Source: Arion vulgaris (lineage: Eukaryota > Mollusca > Gastropoda > Stylommatophora > Arionidae). Taken from it: DNA of 64,000 nucleotides. Every line of letters begins with the position of its first letter. Position 1 is the first letter of the stretch. The notes below the pieces were generated by a model. The model searched no databases. It was not told where the DNA came from and worked only from the letters and a program-made list of their open reading frames with translations. The translations under genes and the position numbers were made by a program. The stretch is taken from assembly GCA_020796225.1 (NCBI GenBank), contig CM036754.1, forward strand, positions 64,720,000-64,783,999, read 5' to 3'. Of this stretch, positions 30,555-42,309 are shown piece by piece.

Positions 30555-32490
30555 ACAAACTAGCCACACAGGATTGAACCACAAACCATTATTTCTTACG
30601 GCGCCCATTGCTTAACGCTTGTCTGTAGGCAGCCATTGCTTAACGCTTGTCTGTAGGGCAGCCCATTGCTTAACGCTTGTCTGTAGGGCAGCCCATTGCT
30701 TAACGCTTGTCTGTAGGGCAGCCCATTGCTTAACGCTTGTCTGTAGGGCAGCCCATTGCTTAACGCTTGTCTGTAGGGCAGCCCATTGCTTAACGCTTGT
30801 CTGTAGGGCAGCCCATTGCTTAACGCTTGTCTGTAGGGCAGCCCATTGCTTAACGCTTGTCTGTAGGGCAGCCCATTGCTTAACGCTTGTCTGTAGGGCA
30901 GCCCATTGCTTAACGCTTGTCTGTAGGGCAGCCCATTGCTTAACGCTTGTCTGTAGGGCAGCCCATTGCTTAACGCTTGTCTGTAGGGCAGCCCATTGCT
31001 TAACGCTTGTCTGTAGGGCAGCCCATTGCTTAACGCTTGTCTGTAGGCAGCCATTGTTAACGCTTGTCTGTAGGCAGCCATTGCTAACGCTTGTCTGTAG
31101 GGCAGTCCATTGCTTAACGCTTGTCTGTAGGGCAGCCCATTGCTTAACGCTTGTCTGTAGGGCAGTCCATTGATTAACGCTTGTCTGTAGGGCAGCCATT
31201 GCTAACGCTTGTCTGTAGGCAGCCATTGTAACGCTTTCTGTAGGGCAGCCATTGCTTAACGCTGTCTGTAGGCAGCCATTGTTAACGCTGTCTGTAGGCA
31301 GCCATTGCTTAACGCTTGTCTGTAGGCAGCCATTGCTTAACGCTTGTCTGTAGGCAGCCCATTGCTTAACGCTTGTCTGTAGGGCAGCCCATTGCTTAAC
31401 GCTTGTCTGTAGGCAGCCATTGCTTAACGCTTGTCTGTAGGGCAGCCATTGCTTAACGCTTGTCTGTAGGGCAGCCCATTGCTTAACGCTTGTCTGTAGG
31501 GCAGCCCATTGCTTAACGCTTGTCTGTAGGGCAGCCCATTGCTTAACGCTTGTCTGTAGGGCAGCCCATTGCTTAACGCTTGTCTGTAGGGCAGCCCATT
31601 GCTTAACGCTTGTCTGTAGGGCAGCCCATTGCTTAACGCTTGTCTGTAGGGCAGCCCATTGCTTAACGCTTGTCTGTAGGGCAGCCCATTGCTTAACGCT
31701 TGTCTGTAGGGCAGCCCATTGCTTAACGCTTGTCTGTAGGGCAGCCCATTGCTTAACGCTTGTCTGTAGGGCAGCCCATTGTAACCGTCTCTTTAACGTC
31801 TGTAGGGCAGCCATTGATTAACGCTTGTCTGTAGGGCAGCCATTGTTAACGCTTGTCTGTAGGGCAGCCCTTGCTTAACGCTTGTCTGTAGGGCAGTCCA
31901 TTGTTAACGCTTGTCTGTAGGCAGCCATTCTAACGCTTGTCTGTAGGGCAGCCATTGTTAACGCTTGTCTGTAGGGCAGCCCATTGTTAACAGCTTGTCT
32001 TAGGGCAGCCATTGTTAACGCTTGTCTGTAGGGCAGCCATTGCTAACGCTTGTCTGTAGACAGACCATTGCTTAACCTTTCTGTAGGGCGCATTGCTAAC
32101 TTGCTTAGGCAGCATGCTAACCTTGTCTGAGGCGTCCATTGTAACGCTTGTCTGTAGAGACGCTAGCTCCATGTTAACCGTCTGTAGGCAGCCATTGCTT
32201 ACGCTTGTCTGTGGGCAGCCATTGCAACGCTTGTCTGTAGGGCGTCCATTGTTAACGCTTGTCTGTAGGGCAGCCATTGTTAACGCTTGTCTGTAGGAGC
32301 AGTACCTTGCGTGGTCTTGCAACGCTTGTCTGTAGGGCAGTCCATTGCTTAACGCTTGTCTGTAGGGCAGTCCATTGCTTAACGCTTGTCTGTAGGGCAG
32401 CCCATTGCTTAACGCTTGTCTGTAGGCAGCCCATTGCTAACCTTGTCTGTAGGACAGTCCATTGTAACGCTTGTCTGTAGGGCTAGGCAA
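30555..32490 (+). repeat. 30-bp minisatellite between inverted SINE-E ends
   Basis: About 62 copies of a unit containing TTGCTTAACGCTTGTCTGTA. Copies are near-identical at 30660-31040 and 31460-31760, and degenerate at 31780-32320. The left border carries a reverse SINE-E (ATTGAACCACAAACCATTAT) and the right border a forward SINE-E (GGTTCGAATCCTGTGT). Long ORFs on both strands are by-products. Confidence 0.92.
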
Positions 32491-32825
32491 TGGATGCCGT
32501 AATAAATAAAGTTTGTGGTTCGAATCCTGTGTATGGTAGTTTTTTCCCCAAGACCTAATACTATTTCATTATCCATTTATTGATCATATTCATTGGCTCC
32601 GTTGCTTCCCTTGTCTGAGGTCTTAACCTTTTCTGCATTATAAACTATATACTCAAATGTTTACTAGTCTTCAAACTTTCTGTTTAAACTATACTAAATG
32701 TTATTACTGTTTTAACTTCTCTTTGTATTATAAACTATACACTAAATGTTATTTACTAAGTCTTCTAAACCTTCTCTTTGCATTATAAACTATATACTAA
32801 ATGTTATTTACTAAGTCTTCGAAAA
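32480..32825 (+). mobile_element. SINE-E 3' part and AT-rich short repeats
   Basis: GGCTAGGCAATGGATGCCGT with box B at 32517, then GATCATATTCATTGGCTCCG. Three to four degenerate copies of AAACTATA..CTAAATGTTA follow. Confidence 0.6.
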
Positions 32826-32829
32826 CTTA

Positions 32830-33700
32830 AATCTTGGATGGGTCAGGCCGAGGACTGTATTGAACAGGTGTGTTCACTTGAAGACATTGATCCCGGTGAA
32901 GAATGGATACCAGTGCCAACAGGAATCGCTACATCCTTTTCTGAATGCATCGAACTTGATAAAGAATGCAGACAACACAACCCACTTGTCGTGGAGGCAG
33001 AGGTTCAGGCATTAGTTTCTGAGAACGCATTTGAGCATGATGTAATCATTTATACGGATGGTTCGGTGATTCGACATGTGAGGAGCTCGTGGGCTTTCAC
33101 TGCTCAGGTCGGAGGTGATGTTGTGAAGGAAGACAGTGGTGGTTTTGCCGTGACTATGAGCAGTCTCACTATGGAAATCATGGCGGTTACCAAAGCGATG
33201 ATTTGGCTAGAATCACAGACTTTTATCCATGCATGTTTTCTCAGTGACAATGAGTATGCTCAGGAAGATTGAAACAGGATGGGATAGGAGACATTGGATA
33301 GAGTCGCTGGGGAGGTCTAAGCTGACAAAGATCAGTTTTATTTTTGTGCCAGGGCATGCAGGTGTAAGGGGAATGAACGTGCGGATAGGCTTGCAGGTAT
33401 GGCTGCTGTCCAAAGCGGGCGAGCAATGGACCAGGCTGATATTATAAATTCCTTAAGGGAGAGAGGGCGTGTACATGATTCACGTAATAGCGGCGAATCC
33501 ACAACACTAACCAGACTGCAAGAACTCAAAGTTAAGTGTGGTGTAGCTCGACAAGAACGCTATGCTGGCAGACAAAGAAGAATTGTAAATCAACAAAGAA
33601 CCGGTGTCGTTAGTCGCCACACGCTGAGGAACATACTGAGGGAGAGATCGGAGCACTTATGGACTAATTTGTTCGACGTGCAGTGATGGTGATCCGACGA
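32830..33700 (+). mobile_element. Non-LTR RNase H domain and tail (NL-H), best copy
   Basis: IIYTDGSVIRHVRSSWAFTA (first Asp), MSSLTMEIMAVTKAM (Glu) and FLSDN (Asp) are the RNase H catalytic blocks in one frame at 33045-33250. After a frameshift comes GWDRRHWIESLGR and FVPGHAGVRG; after another, GRAMDQADIINSLRERGR, INQQRTGV-like and RERSEHLWTN. Catalytic residues are present, but two frame breaks make it a pseudogene. Confidence 0.85.
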
Positions 33701-34045
33701 ATAAACTAAACTAAACTTCTCTTTGAATTATAAATCAGAAAAACATTGATTGCCTGATTCTTATTACTTTGATTAGGTTTCTTTGTGTGCGAGTCTCTTT
33801 TAAAACCACATCATTTATTTTCTTCGCTGTCTGTGGAATTTTCAGATTTCTTCTGCAAAAAATACATCTCTGTCCATTCCAACAATCTTATTGATTTTTT
33901 GTTCAATGTCCATAAGTTTCTGCCATGCATAAGTATTGCTTCAATATATCGCTAGAATATTCTATTTCTGCCATGCATAAGTATTGCTTCAATATATCGC
34001 TGGAATATTCTATTTCGCAATGTCGTTGGTAGTAAGTTAAAGTTT
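33701..34045. other. No recognisable gene
   Basis: AT-rich. A 53-bp segment (CTGCCATGCATAAGTATTGC) is present twice in tandem at 33922-34020. Confidence 0.5.
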
Positions 34046-34049
34046 TAAT

Positions 34050-34420
34050 TAAGTCGTCGGATCATCATCATCATCACTGCACGTTGAACGCAGCATAGTT
34101 ACAACACACTTGAAATTCCTGCAGTCTGGTTAATGTTGCATTCATCACTATTACTTGAATCATGTACACGTAGAGAACTTAAGGAATTTATAATATCAGC
34201 CTGGTGTATTGCTCATCCTCTTATTACAGCAGCCACACCTGCAAGCATTTCGGCGCGTTCATTCCCCTTACACCTGCATGCCCTGGCACAAAATAAACTA
34301 TGTTTGTCAGCCTAGACCTCCCCAGCGACTCCATTCACTGTCTTCGAGCCCATCCTGTTTCAATCTTCCTGAGCATACTCATTAAGTCACTGAGAAAACA
34401 TGTATACATGTTGGTAGTCT
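34050..34420 (-). mobile_element. NL-H RNase H fragment, reverse copy
   Basis: The minus strand reads a CQGMQV..GERAEMLAGVAAV-like block and ADIINSL, the reverse counterpart of 33235-33560. Confidence 0.65.
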
Positions 34421-34439
34421 TCTTCTTCTGCCATCAACT

Positions 34440-34765
34440 TCTGCTATGCGACTACTCCGGTATGTGTCATAAACAGGGCTGTGCGCTTGAGGTCTTCACC
34501 GGTTCTCCCATAGTTGGTTTTGTAGGGTTGCTTCTGTTGGCCTTATTTACATTCTTAGGCTGCTCAGACTGGGTCAGTCTTCCAGGGTATGCTCTGGAGA
34601 CTGCTTTGTTGCTCCACAGGTGCAGGCAACCGAGTCCATGAGACCCATTATATAGAGGTATGATCTGAGGCTGCAGTGTTCCGTTCTAAGCCTAAAGACT
34701 GTGGCAGGACCGTGCGGTATATTTTCTTAGTATGATGTAAGTCTTCGAAATGCAGGCACTGAAAT
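34440..34765 (-). mobile_element. Non-LTR C-terminal zinc-knuckle region
   Basis: The minus strand reads FRLRTEHCSLRSYLYIMGLM followed by DSVACTCGATKQSPEHTLED, the Cys-rich C-terminus of RNase H-type non-LTR ORF2. Confidence 0.7.
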
Positions 34766-35380
34766 GTTTTTTTCTTTAAAATAACCTTCAATTGTGATTT
34801 TGATTTCGCTGCTTATGCCGCCTTTATGGTATCGCCTGATGCGGCCGCCTCTCTGTATCATAACACGGCACAGCCCTGGACTGTGGTCTGTGCTCTAGTA
34901 AATTCATGCACAGTATTTCATTTTCATAAAAGCTGCTTTTGCTTGAGCTATTTTACTCCTTATCTATATTCCAATTACCGTCTGCATGTACCTGTAAACT
35001 GTGTGTAGGTAGCAGTAGCCCATCGTAAATGAATGTTTAAATAAGCTTCACGGTCTAGTTGTGAAATGAGTGTGTATTTTTACTGTGTAATTACAGTCTA
35101 TAAACTAGAATATCCCCTTCTGTCATGGGATGCAGACACAGTCGCCACGTCTTATTTGTTACAGGGGCACTCACTCTGACGCGTGTGTACACAACGGTGA
35201 CACTTGAATTGTCTCCCGTGGATATATTTGCTATGTTTCCATACAGTTTTTGTCATGCTCATATTCAAAGTTTGCACCTCTGCAGTTTTGAAAAATTGCT
35301 GCAATGTTAACTGGTTAGTATTAGGTGGTTAGTGGTTACTGGTTGATGTTGTCTGGTTATCGGATATCTGTTTTTTGTTA
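34766..35380. other. No recognisable gene
   Basis: Contains a short block (TTTTCATAAAAGCTGCTTTT at about 34920) that recurs in reverse at 45310. Nothing else identified. Confidence 0.4.
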
Positions 35381-35424
35381 TTGGTTATTTGTTCTTCTTC
35401 TTCTCTTCCGCCATTTACTTCTTT

Positions 35425-35451
35425 TATGTTTGATTGATTGATTGATTTGTT

Positions 35452-35494
<43 letters not shown>

Positions 35495-35905
35495 AAAACC
35501 ATCATCATTGCACTTTGATGTGTAACCATGTGTGATTCGATCTCTTTCTTACAGAGGAAGACCTCACCTACAGTGCACGAGCCCCGTAGCACCGGTGAGA
35601 GGTCCCCGATGTAATTTTGAAAATGGTGAAATATTTTTGTAGGAATTTTTATTTGTAATATTTTCTTATGAAATTTACCGTGCAGCGGCTTTCCAGCCTG
35701 CTCTTCTCGATTTTGAACTGCCAAGGGTTCTTTCACGTGCTTAAATTGAACACGGAACCTATGTTTTATTGTCCGTCTCCGATAGGACTAGGAACTCGAT
35801 GTCACCTACACTGCGATCAGGGCTCTCTGGAAAAATATCCTGATGGTTCAACCAGGGAGCTAACCTGGTACCTTTGACACGAGAGACGACCACTGGGAAA
35901 AGAGA
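35425..35905 (-). mobile_element. SINE-A, near full length
   Basis: The (TGAT)n run at 35432-35492 is the reverse of the (AATC)n tail. The body and tRNA-like head end at about 35895. Confidence 0.75.
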
Positions 35906-35939
35906 GAGGGGGTGTAGGTATTAAATGTGCGGTTGTACT

Positions 35940-36155
35940 AAAGTAATTTGTAAGCTGTTATTTATTTTTTCTTAAGGATGTTTCTGATGCCGTCGCTCCA
36001 CCTTTTGCTCTGTGCTTGTTGTACGTTTTTCTGTGTGGTTCTCTGTGACAAACGATACGATGACAGTCTTGTCAGATGTCCAAATCATTTAATTTGTTAT
36101 TCTTTTATGTATTACAAGACTGGTTTCATATCCAGTCTTCTTGTTAATGGTTAAA
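35940..36155 (-). mobile_element. Non-LTR tail fragment (NL-Q type)
   Basis: The minus strand carries TRRLDMKPVL, then IWTSDKTVIVSFVTE and a KVERRHQKH stretch, a diverged version of 5655-6035. Confidence 0.5.
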
Positions 36156-36309
36156 TATTGATTATTCGTTGCCTGGTTATTGTTAACCAGTTATTGGTTT
36201 CTGGAAACCGGTTAGTGGTTCACTTTTTACTGGTTATAAATCGACTTAATAGTAAACGAAATCTCTCTCTAGTCTGTGCTGTTATTGATTATAAGGGCTG
36301 AAAGAAATG

Positions 36310-37980
36310 CACACCGTTCGTCTTGTTCTTAGTCGTCCTCTGTTTTATTCTTGGTCATCTTCTGTTTTATTCTTGGTCATCTTCTGTTTTATTCTTGGTC
36401 ATCTTCTGTTTTATTCTTGGTCATCTTCTGTTTTATTCTTGGTTATCTTCTGTTTTATTCTTGGTCATCTTCTGTTTTATTCTTGGTCATCTTCTGTTTT
36501 ATTCTTGGTCATCTTCTGTTTTATTCTTGGTCATCTTCTGTTTTATTCTTGGTCATCTTCTGTTTTATTCTTGGTCATCTTCTGTTTTATTCTTGGTCAT
36601 CTTCTGTTTTATTCTTGGTCATCTTCTGTTTTATTCTTGGTTATCTTCTGTTTTATTCTTGGTCGTCTTCTGTTTTATTCTTGGTCATCTGTTTTATTCT
36701 TGGTCATCTTCTGTTTTATTCTTGGTCGTCTGTTTTATTCTTGGTCGTCTGTTTTATTCTTGGTCGTCTGTTTTATTCTTGGTCGTCTGTTTTATTCTTG
36801 GTCGTCTGTTTTTTGTTGGTCGTCTGTTTTATTCTTGGTCATCTTCTTTTATTCTTGGTCATCATTCTGTTTTATGGTCGTCTGTTTATTCTTGGTCATC
36901 TTCTGTTTTATTCTTGGTCATCTTCTGTTTTATTGATTCTTCTGTTTTATTCTTGGTCGTCCTGTTTTATTCTTGGTCGTCTGTTTGATTCTGTCATCTG
37001 TTTTATTCGGTCATCTTCTGCTTTTATTCTGGTCGTCCTGTTTAATTCTGGGCATCTGTTTTATTCTTTGGGCGTCTGTTTTATTCTTGGTCAACCAGTT
37101 TTATTCATGGTCATCTTCTGATTATTCTTGTCATCTTCTGTTTAAATTCTTGGTCGTCTGTTTTATTCTTTTGGTCAAATCTTCTGATTTGGTGCTGTTT
37201 TATTTTTAGTCATCTTCTGTTTTATTCTGGTCATCTTCTGTTTTATTCTTGGTCATCTTCTGTTTTATTCTTGGTAGTCCTGTTTTATTCTTGGTCGTCT
37301 GTTTTATTCTTGGTCATCTTCTGTTTTATTCTTGGTCATCTTCTGTTTTATTCTTGGTCATCTTCTGTTTTATTCTTGGTAGTCCTGTTTTATTCTTGGT
37401 CGTCTGTTTTATTCTTGGTCATCTGTTTTATTCTTGGTCATCTTCTGTTTTATTCTTGGTCGTCCTGTTTTATTCTTGGTCGTCTGTTTTATTCTTGGTC
37501 GTCTGTTTTATTCTTGGTCGTCTGTTTTATTATTGGTCGTCTGTTTTATTCTTGGTCGTCTGTTTCATTCTTGGTCGTCCTGTTTTATTCTTGGTCGTCT
37601 GTTTTATTCTTGGTCGTCTGTTTTATTCTTGGTCGTCTGTTTTATTATTGGTCGTCTGTTTTATTCTTGGTCGTCTGTTTCATTCTTGGTCGTCCTGTTT
37701 TATTCTTGGTCATCTTCTGTTTTATTCTTGGCCATCTTCTGTTTTATTCTTGGTCGTCCTGTTTTATTCTTGGTCGTCCTGTTTTATTCTTGGTCATCTT
37801 CTGTTTTATTCTTGGTCGTCTGTTTTATTCTTGGTCATCTTCTGTTTTATTCTTGGTCGTCCTGTTTTATTCTTGGTCATCTTCTGTTTTATTCTTGGTT
37901 ATCTTCTGTTTTATTCTTGGTCGTCCTGTTTTATTCTTGGTCGTCCTGTTTTATGCTTGGTCGTCTGCTTTATGTGATCA
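36310..37980 (+). repeat. 19-22-bp minisatellite
   Basis: About 75 copies of TTCTGTTTTATTCTTGGTCA and shorter GTC(C)TG variants. Left copies are uniform at 22 bp, the middle (36840-37200) is degenerate, and the right mixes 19-, 20- and 22-bp units. Strongly pyrimidine-biased + strand. Confidence 0.92.
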
Positions 37981-37989
37981 TTTTCTGTG

Positions 37990-38215
37990 AGTTATTGTTT
38001 TACTGTTCTTATCCAGGTCTTTTGGGTCTACCACCTTTTAGTTTCCCCACTAGTGTCCATGTCAGTGCAGTTTTATGGCAGAGTTAGTCTTCTTGCGTAT
38101 CACATGTCTGATCCATCTCCAGCCTTTCTTGATGATTCTCATGATGATTCTTAAATGATGATTCTCATGATGATTCTAAGATGATGATTCTCATATTCTC
38201 TTGCTGACAGTGTGA
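37990..38215 (-). mobile_element. NL-W tail fragment and GATGATTCTCAT microsatellite
   Basis: The minus strand reads RLTLP, ALTWTPVGKLK-like and a RWIDQTC-like stretch. 38130-38200 repeats a 24-bp ATGATGATTCTCATG unit. Confidence 0.55.
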
Positions 38216-38580
38216 GTAAAGCGCAGTCATAAAAAATAACTGCATGTGAAATGCGCTGCCTGCGAAAAGTTACCAACAACACCAGAAAAGTCACCAACAT
38301 CAGCATAAGAAAGAAAGTTCGCACAGAATCTTGCTTGAATTACTTTGAGAAACAAAGAATGAAGTGGTTTGAATGCATCTTAATAAGAATGCATCCAAAC
38401 TCCACAGTGTACAGAGTCTTCTATAACAGAACATCGGGAAAGAATGCAAGAGGAAGACCACGGAAAAGATGGTTAGATGACATAGCAGAATCCTATGAAA
38501 GAGCAAAAATAGCAATCTCACAAGCCACCAGAACAGCGCAAGACAAAAACATAAAGCCACGACCCTGGGCAACAACCCGG
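38215..38580 (+). mobile_element. NL-P tail
   Basis: TCEMRCLRKVTNNTRKVTNI, then CLNYFEKQRMKWF, IRMHPNSTVYRVFYNRTSG, RGRPRKRWLDDIAESYERAK and ATRTAQDKN. This is the reference single-copy version of the segment triplicated at 23404. Confidence 0.88.
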
Positions 38581-39660
38581 TAGCAGTGTGACGACCCTGG
38601 GCAACAACCCGGTAGCAGTGTGACTGACCCTGGGAGACCAACCCGGTAGCAGTGTGACGACCCTGGGACACCGTAGCATGACCCGGATAGCAGTGTGACG
38701 ACCCTGGGCAACAACCCGGTAGCAGTGTGACGACCCTGGGCAACAACCCGGTAGCAGTGTGACGACCCTGGGCAACAACCCGGTAGCAGTGTGACGACCC
38801 TGGGCAACAACCCGGTAGCAGTGTGACGACCCTGGGCAACAACCCGGTAGCAGTGTGACGACCCTGGGCAACAACCCGGTAGCAGTGTGACGACCCTGGG
38901 CAACAACCCGGTAGCAGTGTGACGACACTGGGCAAACTATGGCAGGGCAACCCGGTAGCAGTGTGACGACACTGGGCAACAACCCGGTAGCAGTGTGACG
39001 ACATGGCAACAACCCGTAGCAGGACGACCTGGCACAACCCGGTAGCAGTGTGACGACAAAGAAGAGAAGAGACACTGTGACGACATGTGGTAGAAAAATT
39101 GGCAGCAGTGGACGACCCTGGGCAACAACGCTTCGGTATGCAGTGTGTATATCTTACCTGGCAACAACGACGTGTGACGACGCACAACTGCAGACACTGG
39201 GCACAACCGCAGACGACGCCACCACTGCCCTGCACAACCCGAGCAGGACGCGCAACACCGCGTACGATAACAACCTAAGACACCAACAACCTGCGTGAGC
39301 ACGAACAACGGTAGTGAGACTGAAAACGTGAGGACTGGACAACCAGGGGACGACTGGGAACCTAAGGAACGCACAGACATGGACGACTGCAACACCCGAG
39401 CAGTGGACCTGGCAACAACCGTAGCAGGTGACGCGGCAACAACCCGCGTGAACCGCAACAACTGCGGTGACGACCGGAACAACCCGAGCAGTGTGACGAC
39501 CTGTAACACCCGGACAGTGCGACTGGCACAACCCGTAGCAGTGTGCGACCGCACAACCCGGTGCAGTGCGACGGGCAACAACCCCGTGAACTCAACAGCA
39601 GGTGACCTGCAACAACCCGTAGCAGGGACGACTGGGCAACCGTAGAGAGACAAAGAAGAA
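38560..39660 (+). repeat. 30-bp minisatellite from the NL-P 3' end
   Basis: About 35 copies of a unit with CCGGTAGCAGTGTGACGACC. Copies are near-identical at 38570-38990, then decay to scrambled CAACA/ACGAC-rich sequence to 39650, and close with the AAGAAGAAGAAGACG tail of NL-P. Confidence 0.9.
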
Positions 39661-39664
39661 GAAG

Positions 39665-40145
39665 ACGTAAGTTGGTAGAATGGCCAGAAACGCCAATGTT
39701 CAGACAAGATTGAAGGGGGTTTGGATATATCTTGTTCTATCATTTCAGCATTCTGATTTGTATAGTCAATTTTTGAATATAAGTGTTACAGAAGAGTCCT
39801 TCGTATACCTTGGACAGAGAAGAGAACAAATAGATCTATCCAGAAAGAACTCAAAATCAAAGAAAACTGGCTGATGCTATAAAATAAGAAGGAGAAAATT
39901 GAGATATTTTGGACATATAAAAAGACATGAAGGGCTGGAGAAGACCATCATGAAAGGAGGCATACCGGCAAAGAGAAGACGAGGAAGACCACGGAGAAGA
40001 TGGATTCAGGATGTAACTGATGGTTTGAACATGACGGCTGAAGAGGCAGGACAACTGGCCTATGAGAGAGAAATTCCGGAGGACTGTTGGGGTGGCAAAG
40101 TTCTGCTCAGGACAAGCTCTTTGATGATGATGATAATAAATTTGA
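39665..40145 (+). mobile_element. NL-E-like retroelement tail
   Basis: RKLRYFGHIKRHEGLEKTIM, KRRRGRPRRRWIQDVTDGLN and MTAEEAGQLAYEREIP. It ends in a TGATGATGATGATAAT repeat. Confidence 0.8.
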
Positions 40146-40149
40146 TAGC

Positions 40150-40625
40150 ATATATCTGCACACATGCAATATATATTAATCTTGGTTCTATGGCTGTACT
40201 GGGCTGATTTTTAGACTGTCTAAAGACCACTGCAGTCGCCATGCTCAAATAATCTATTACATCCTGCTTTTCACCGTGCTTGGCCTCTTCTCCTCTTTGT
40301 CGGGAGGCCTCCTTCCATAATGATCTTCTCCAACCCAATATTTCTTGTCTCTCTCAGTACAGTTTGTTTAAGGGATTTCCTAGAGTGTCCTCTCATTCTT
40401 GAACCCTTTGCCTCTTTCTCCAATACCTGCTTTGGTATTCTGTGATCACTTTTTCTCAGGATATGCCCAGCAAATTTCCATCTGCTCTTTCTTATAACAA
40501 TTGTTGCTAATAGCAATATAAATATATAGTTTCTGATTGATAAACAATGGCCTAAACAAACCAGAGACTTTAAACATTTAGGCATCATGATCTCATCCAA
40601 TGGAAGAATTACAACAGAAATACAG
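40150..40625 (-). mobile_element. NL-E-like tail, reverse copy
   Basis: The minus strand reads RKSRWKFAGHILRKSDHRIP, VLEKEAKGSRMRGHSRKSLK and GLEKIIMEGGLPTKRRRGQA in broken frames. Confidence 0.7.
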
Positions 40626-40639
40626 CACAGATGTAATAA

Positions 40640-40955
40640 GACTGGTTATTGGTTATTGGTTACTAAACTGACGTCATTGCACTCTGGGCAGACCCATAGG
40701 TGCTCAGTCTCCCCAACAGATATCGAAGAGTATGCATACTAATGGTTCCCGTGGCTCGCTGATTAAACACACCTCTCACTCTGCCTCTAAGACATCCAGT
40801 TCGACTTGAACAACGGGTAACTCCAAACTGCCTAAATCGCTTGATCGATTCAACATCGATTTTGTGTCCCCATCCAACAGAGAGTCGCGAAGAGACCGAA
40901 GAATATTCCCCTTATCCATCTTCAACTCCCCAACAATCTATGATGTTATAATAAG
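40640..40955 (-). mobile_element. NL-H-type tail, reverse copy of 21525-21905
   Basis: CAGACCCATAGGTGCTCAGT and CTAAATCGCTTGATCGATTC match 21525-21905 in reverse. Confidence 0.65.
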
Positions 40956-41225
40956 ACAACATTCTTAACTCATTGATATAGTCTTTCCAAACAGAATAGT
41001 TTCAGGGTTGTGAAATCTAGTCTCTGGTCGTATTGAAAGAGATGGGTGTCGATATTGGGTTCAGCCGAAAAGAACGATATACCAAATATGCGAAAAGATT
41101 GATTAATCAACATCGAACTGGCGTGTTGGGCCGCTGGACGCTGCTAGATTTGTTGAGGCGGAGATCGGACAACCTATAGACATATCCGGAGAGCTCTGAT
41201 GATAGTCCTGTGATAACTAAAGGCT
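40950..41225 (+). mobile_element. NL-H tail
   Basis: DNILNSLI-like start, RKERYTKYAKRLINQHRTGV, then RWTLLDLLRRRSDNL. It ends TCCTGTGATAACTAAAGG. Confidence 0.7.
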
Positions 41226-41694
41226 AAATAGATTGTTATATAAATGTGACAAATACTGAAAAACAAGCACGTAACGATGGACACCAAAAAGAGCAATATT
41301 AAACACAGCTGTTTTTTGTTTAACCAACTCTCTGCTACCAGTGTCAGACCTGGACACTAACCTGCTACCTTGCAGGTCGGCTGGGGACAGCCAAAGGCTG
41401 ACATAGTGCGAACCCAATAAACGTTGGCTTCTTCTTCTTCTTTGCGTTCATTCTTTACGACAAATTTTAATCACTCTTTGTGATATGTTTGATCGACACA
41501 TCGTCGAAGGATAAGCACCAGAGCTCCAAATGGCGCTAAAGATGTGACGAAACACACATCCATGCTAAGGATGCATGAATCAGATTTCTACATGAATAAG
41601 ACCAAAATAAAAAGAAACAAATTTGAAAGAATTAAGAATAAAATAATTTAAAAAAGATTTATGAGAAAATCTGGTACATCAGTCAGGTGATCGC

Positions 41695-41739
<45 letters not shown>

Positions 41740-41840
41740 TGGACACTGACACATTATGAGAAAGAAGAATCCAAAAAACATAGATGAAGTGTTTATGAGG
41801 AATTCTAAACGTGACAAGAAGAGATAGAATCAGAAACAAG
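41226..41840. other. Anonymous sequence, R250-variant end and (GA)n microsatellite
   Basis: 41430-41590 is the reverse of the variant R250 3' end. 41695-41737 is a perfect (GA)n run. No gene recognised. Confidence 0.5.
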
Positions 41841-41844
41841 TTTT

Positions 41845-42300
41845 ATCCTTGCCGGTGCTACAATATATTAAGAAACAACAGGTCACATGTTTCGGACACT
41901 CATCAAGGTACACAGAGACAGTCTCTATGATACTATCACTCAGATACAACACAAGAAGACAGTCTCCTATAGAGTACATACCAGATACAGCACAACATTA
42001 TAAGTACTATCACTCAGATACAACAGCACAAGAAGACAGTCTCCTATAGAGAGTACTATCACTCAGATACAACAGCACAAAAACGACAGTCTCCTATAGA
42101 GAGTACTATCACTCAGATACAACAGCAACAAGAAGACAGTCTCCTATAGAGTACTATCACTCAGATACAACAGCAACAGACCAAGAGGACGACGACGTAA
42201 ACGATGGATAGACGGAATATCCGAGGCACTAAATTCCACCTTTACAAAGAGCATAATGAGGCTAGCTCCAGGTTCCTTTTTCGGCCTGACGCCGAAATTT
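41845..42300 (+). mobile_element. NL-Q tail with internal tandem expansion
   Basis: IKKQQVTCFGHSSRYTETVS leads into about four degenerate copies of a roughly 49-bp unit (TATCACTCAGATACAACAGC) at 41930-42175. NRPRGRRRKRWIDGIS follows, so the array interrupts the retroelement tail. Confidence 0.75.
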
Positions 42301-42309
42301 AAAATTAAT

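Noticed and set aside
30612..31814. 400-codon ORF (-) of repeated AALQTSVKQW
   Set aside because: A product of the 30-bp minisatellite; parallel ORFs exist in other frames and strands, and there are no flanking exons.
30555..32490. CRISPR-like array of 30-bp repeats
   Set aside because: Repeats are directly adjacent with no unique spacers, and the context is a eukaryotic intron.
32778..33272. 164-codon ORF as a host RNase H gene
   Set aside because: It carries RNase H blocks but continues, after frameshifts, into the NL-H retroelement tail.
36307..37977. Several hydrophobic ORFs of 200-256 codons that look like membrane proteins
   Set aside because: The T-rich 19-22-bp array encodes FCFILGHLLFYSW-type runs in all three frames; period artefact.
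38300..39235. 311-codon minus-strand ORF with CRHTATGL repeats
   Set aside because: Antisense of the NL-P tail and its 30-bp array.
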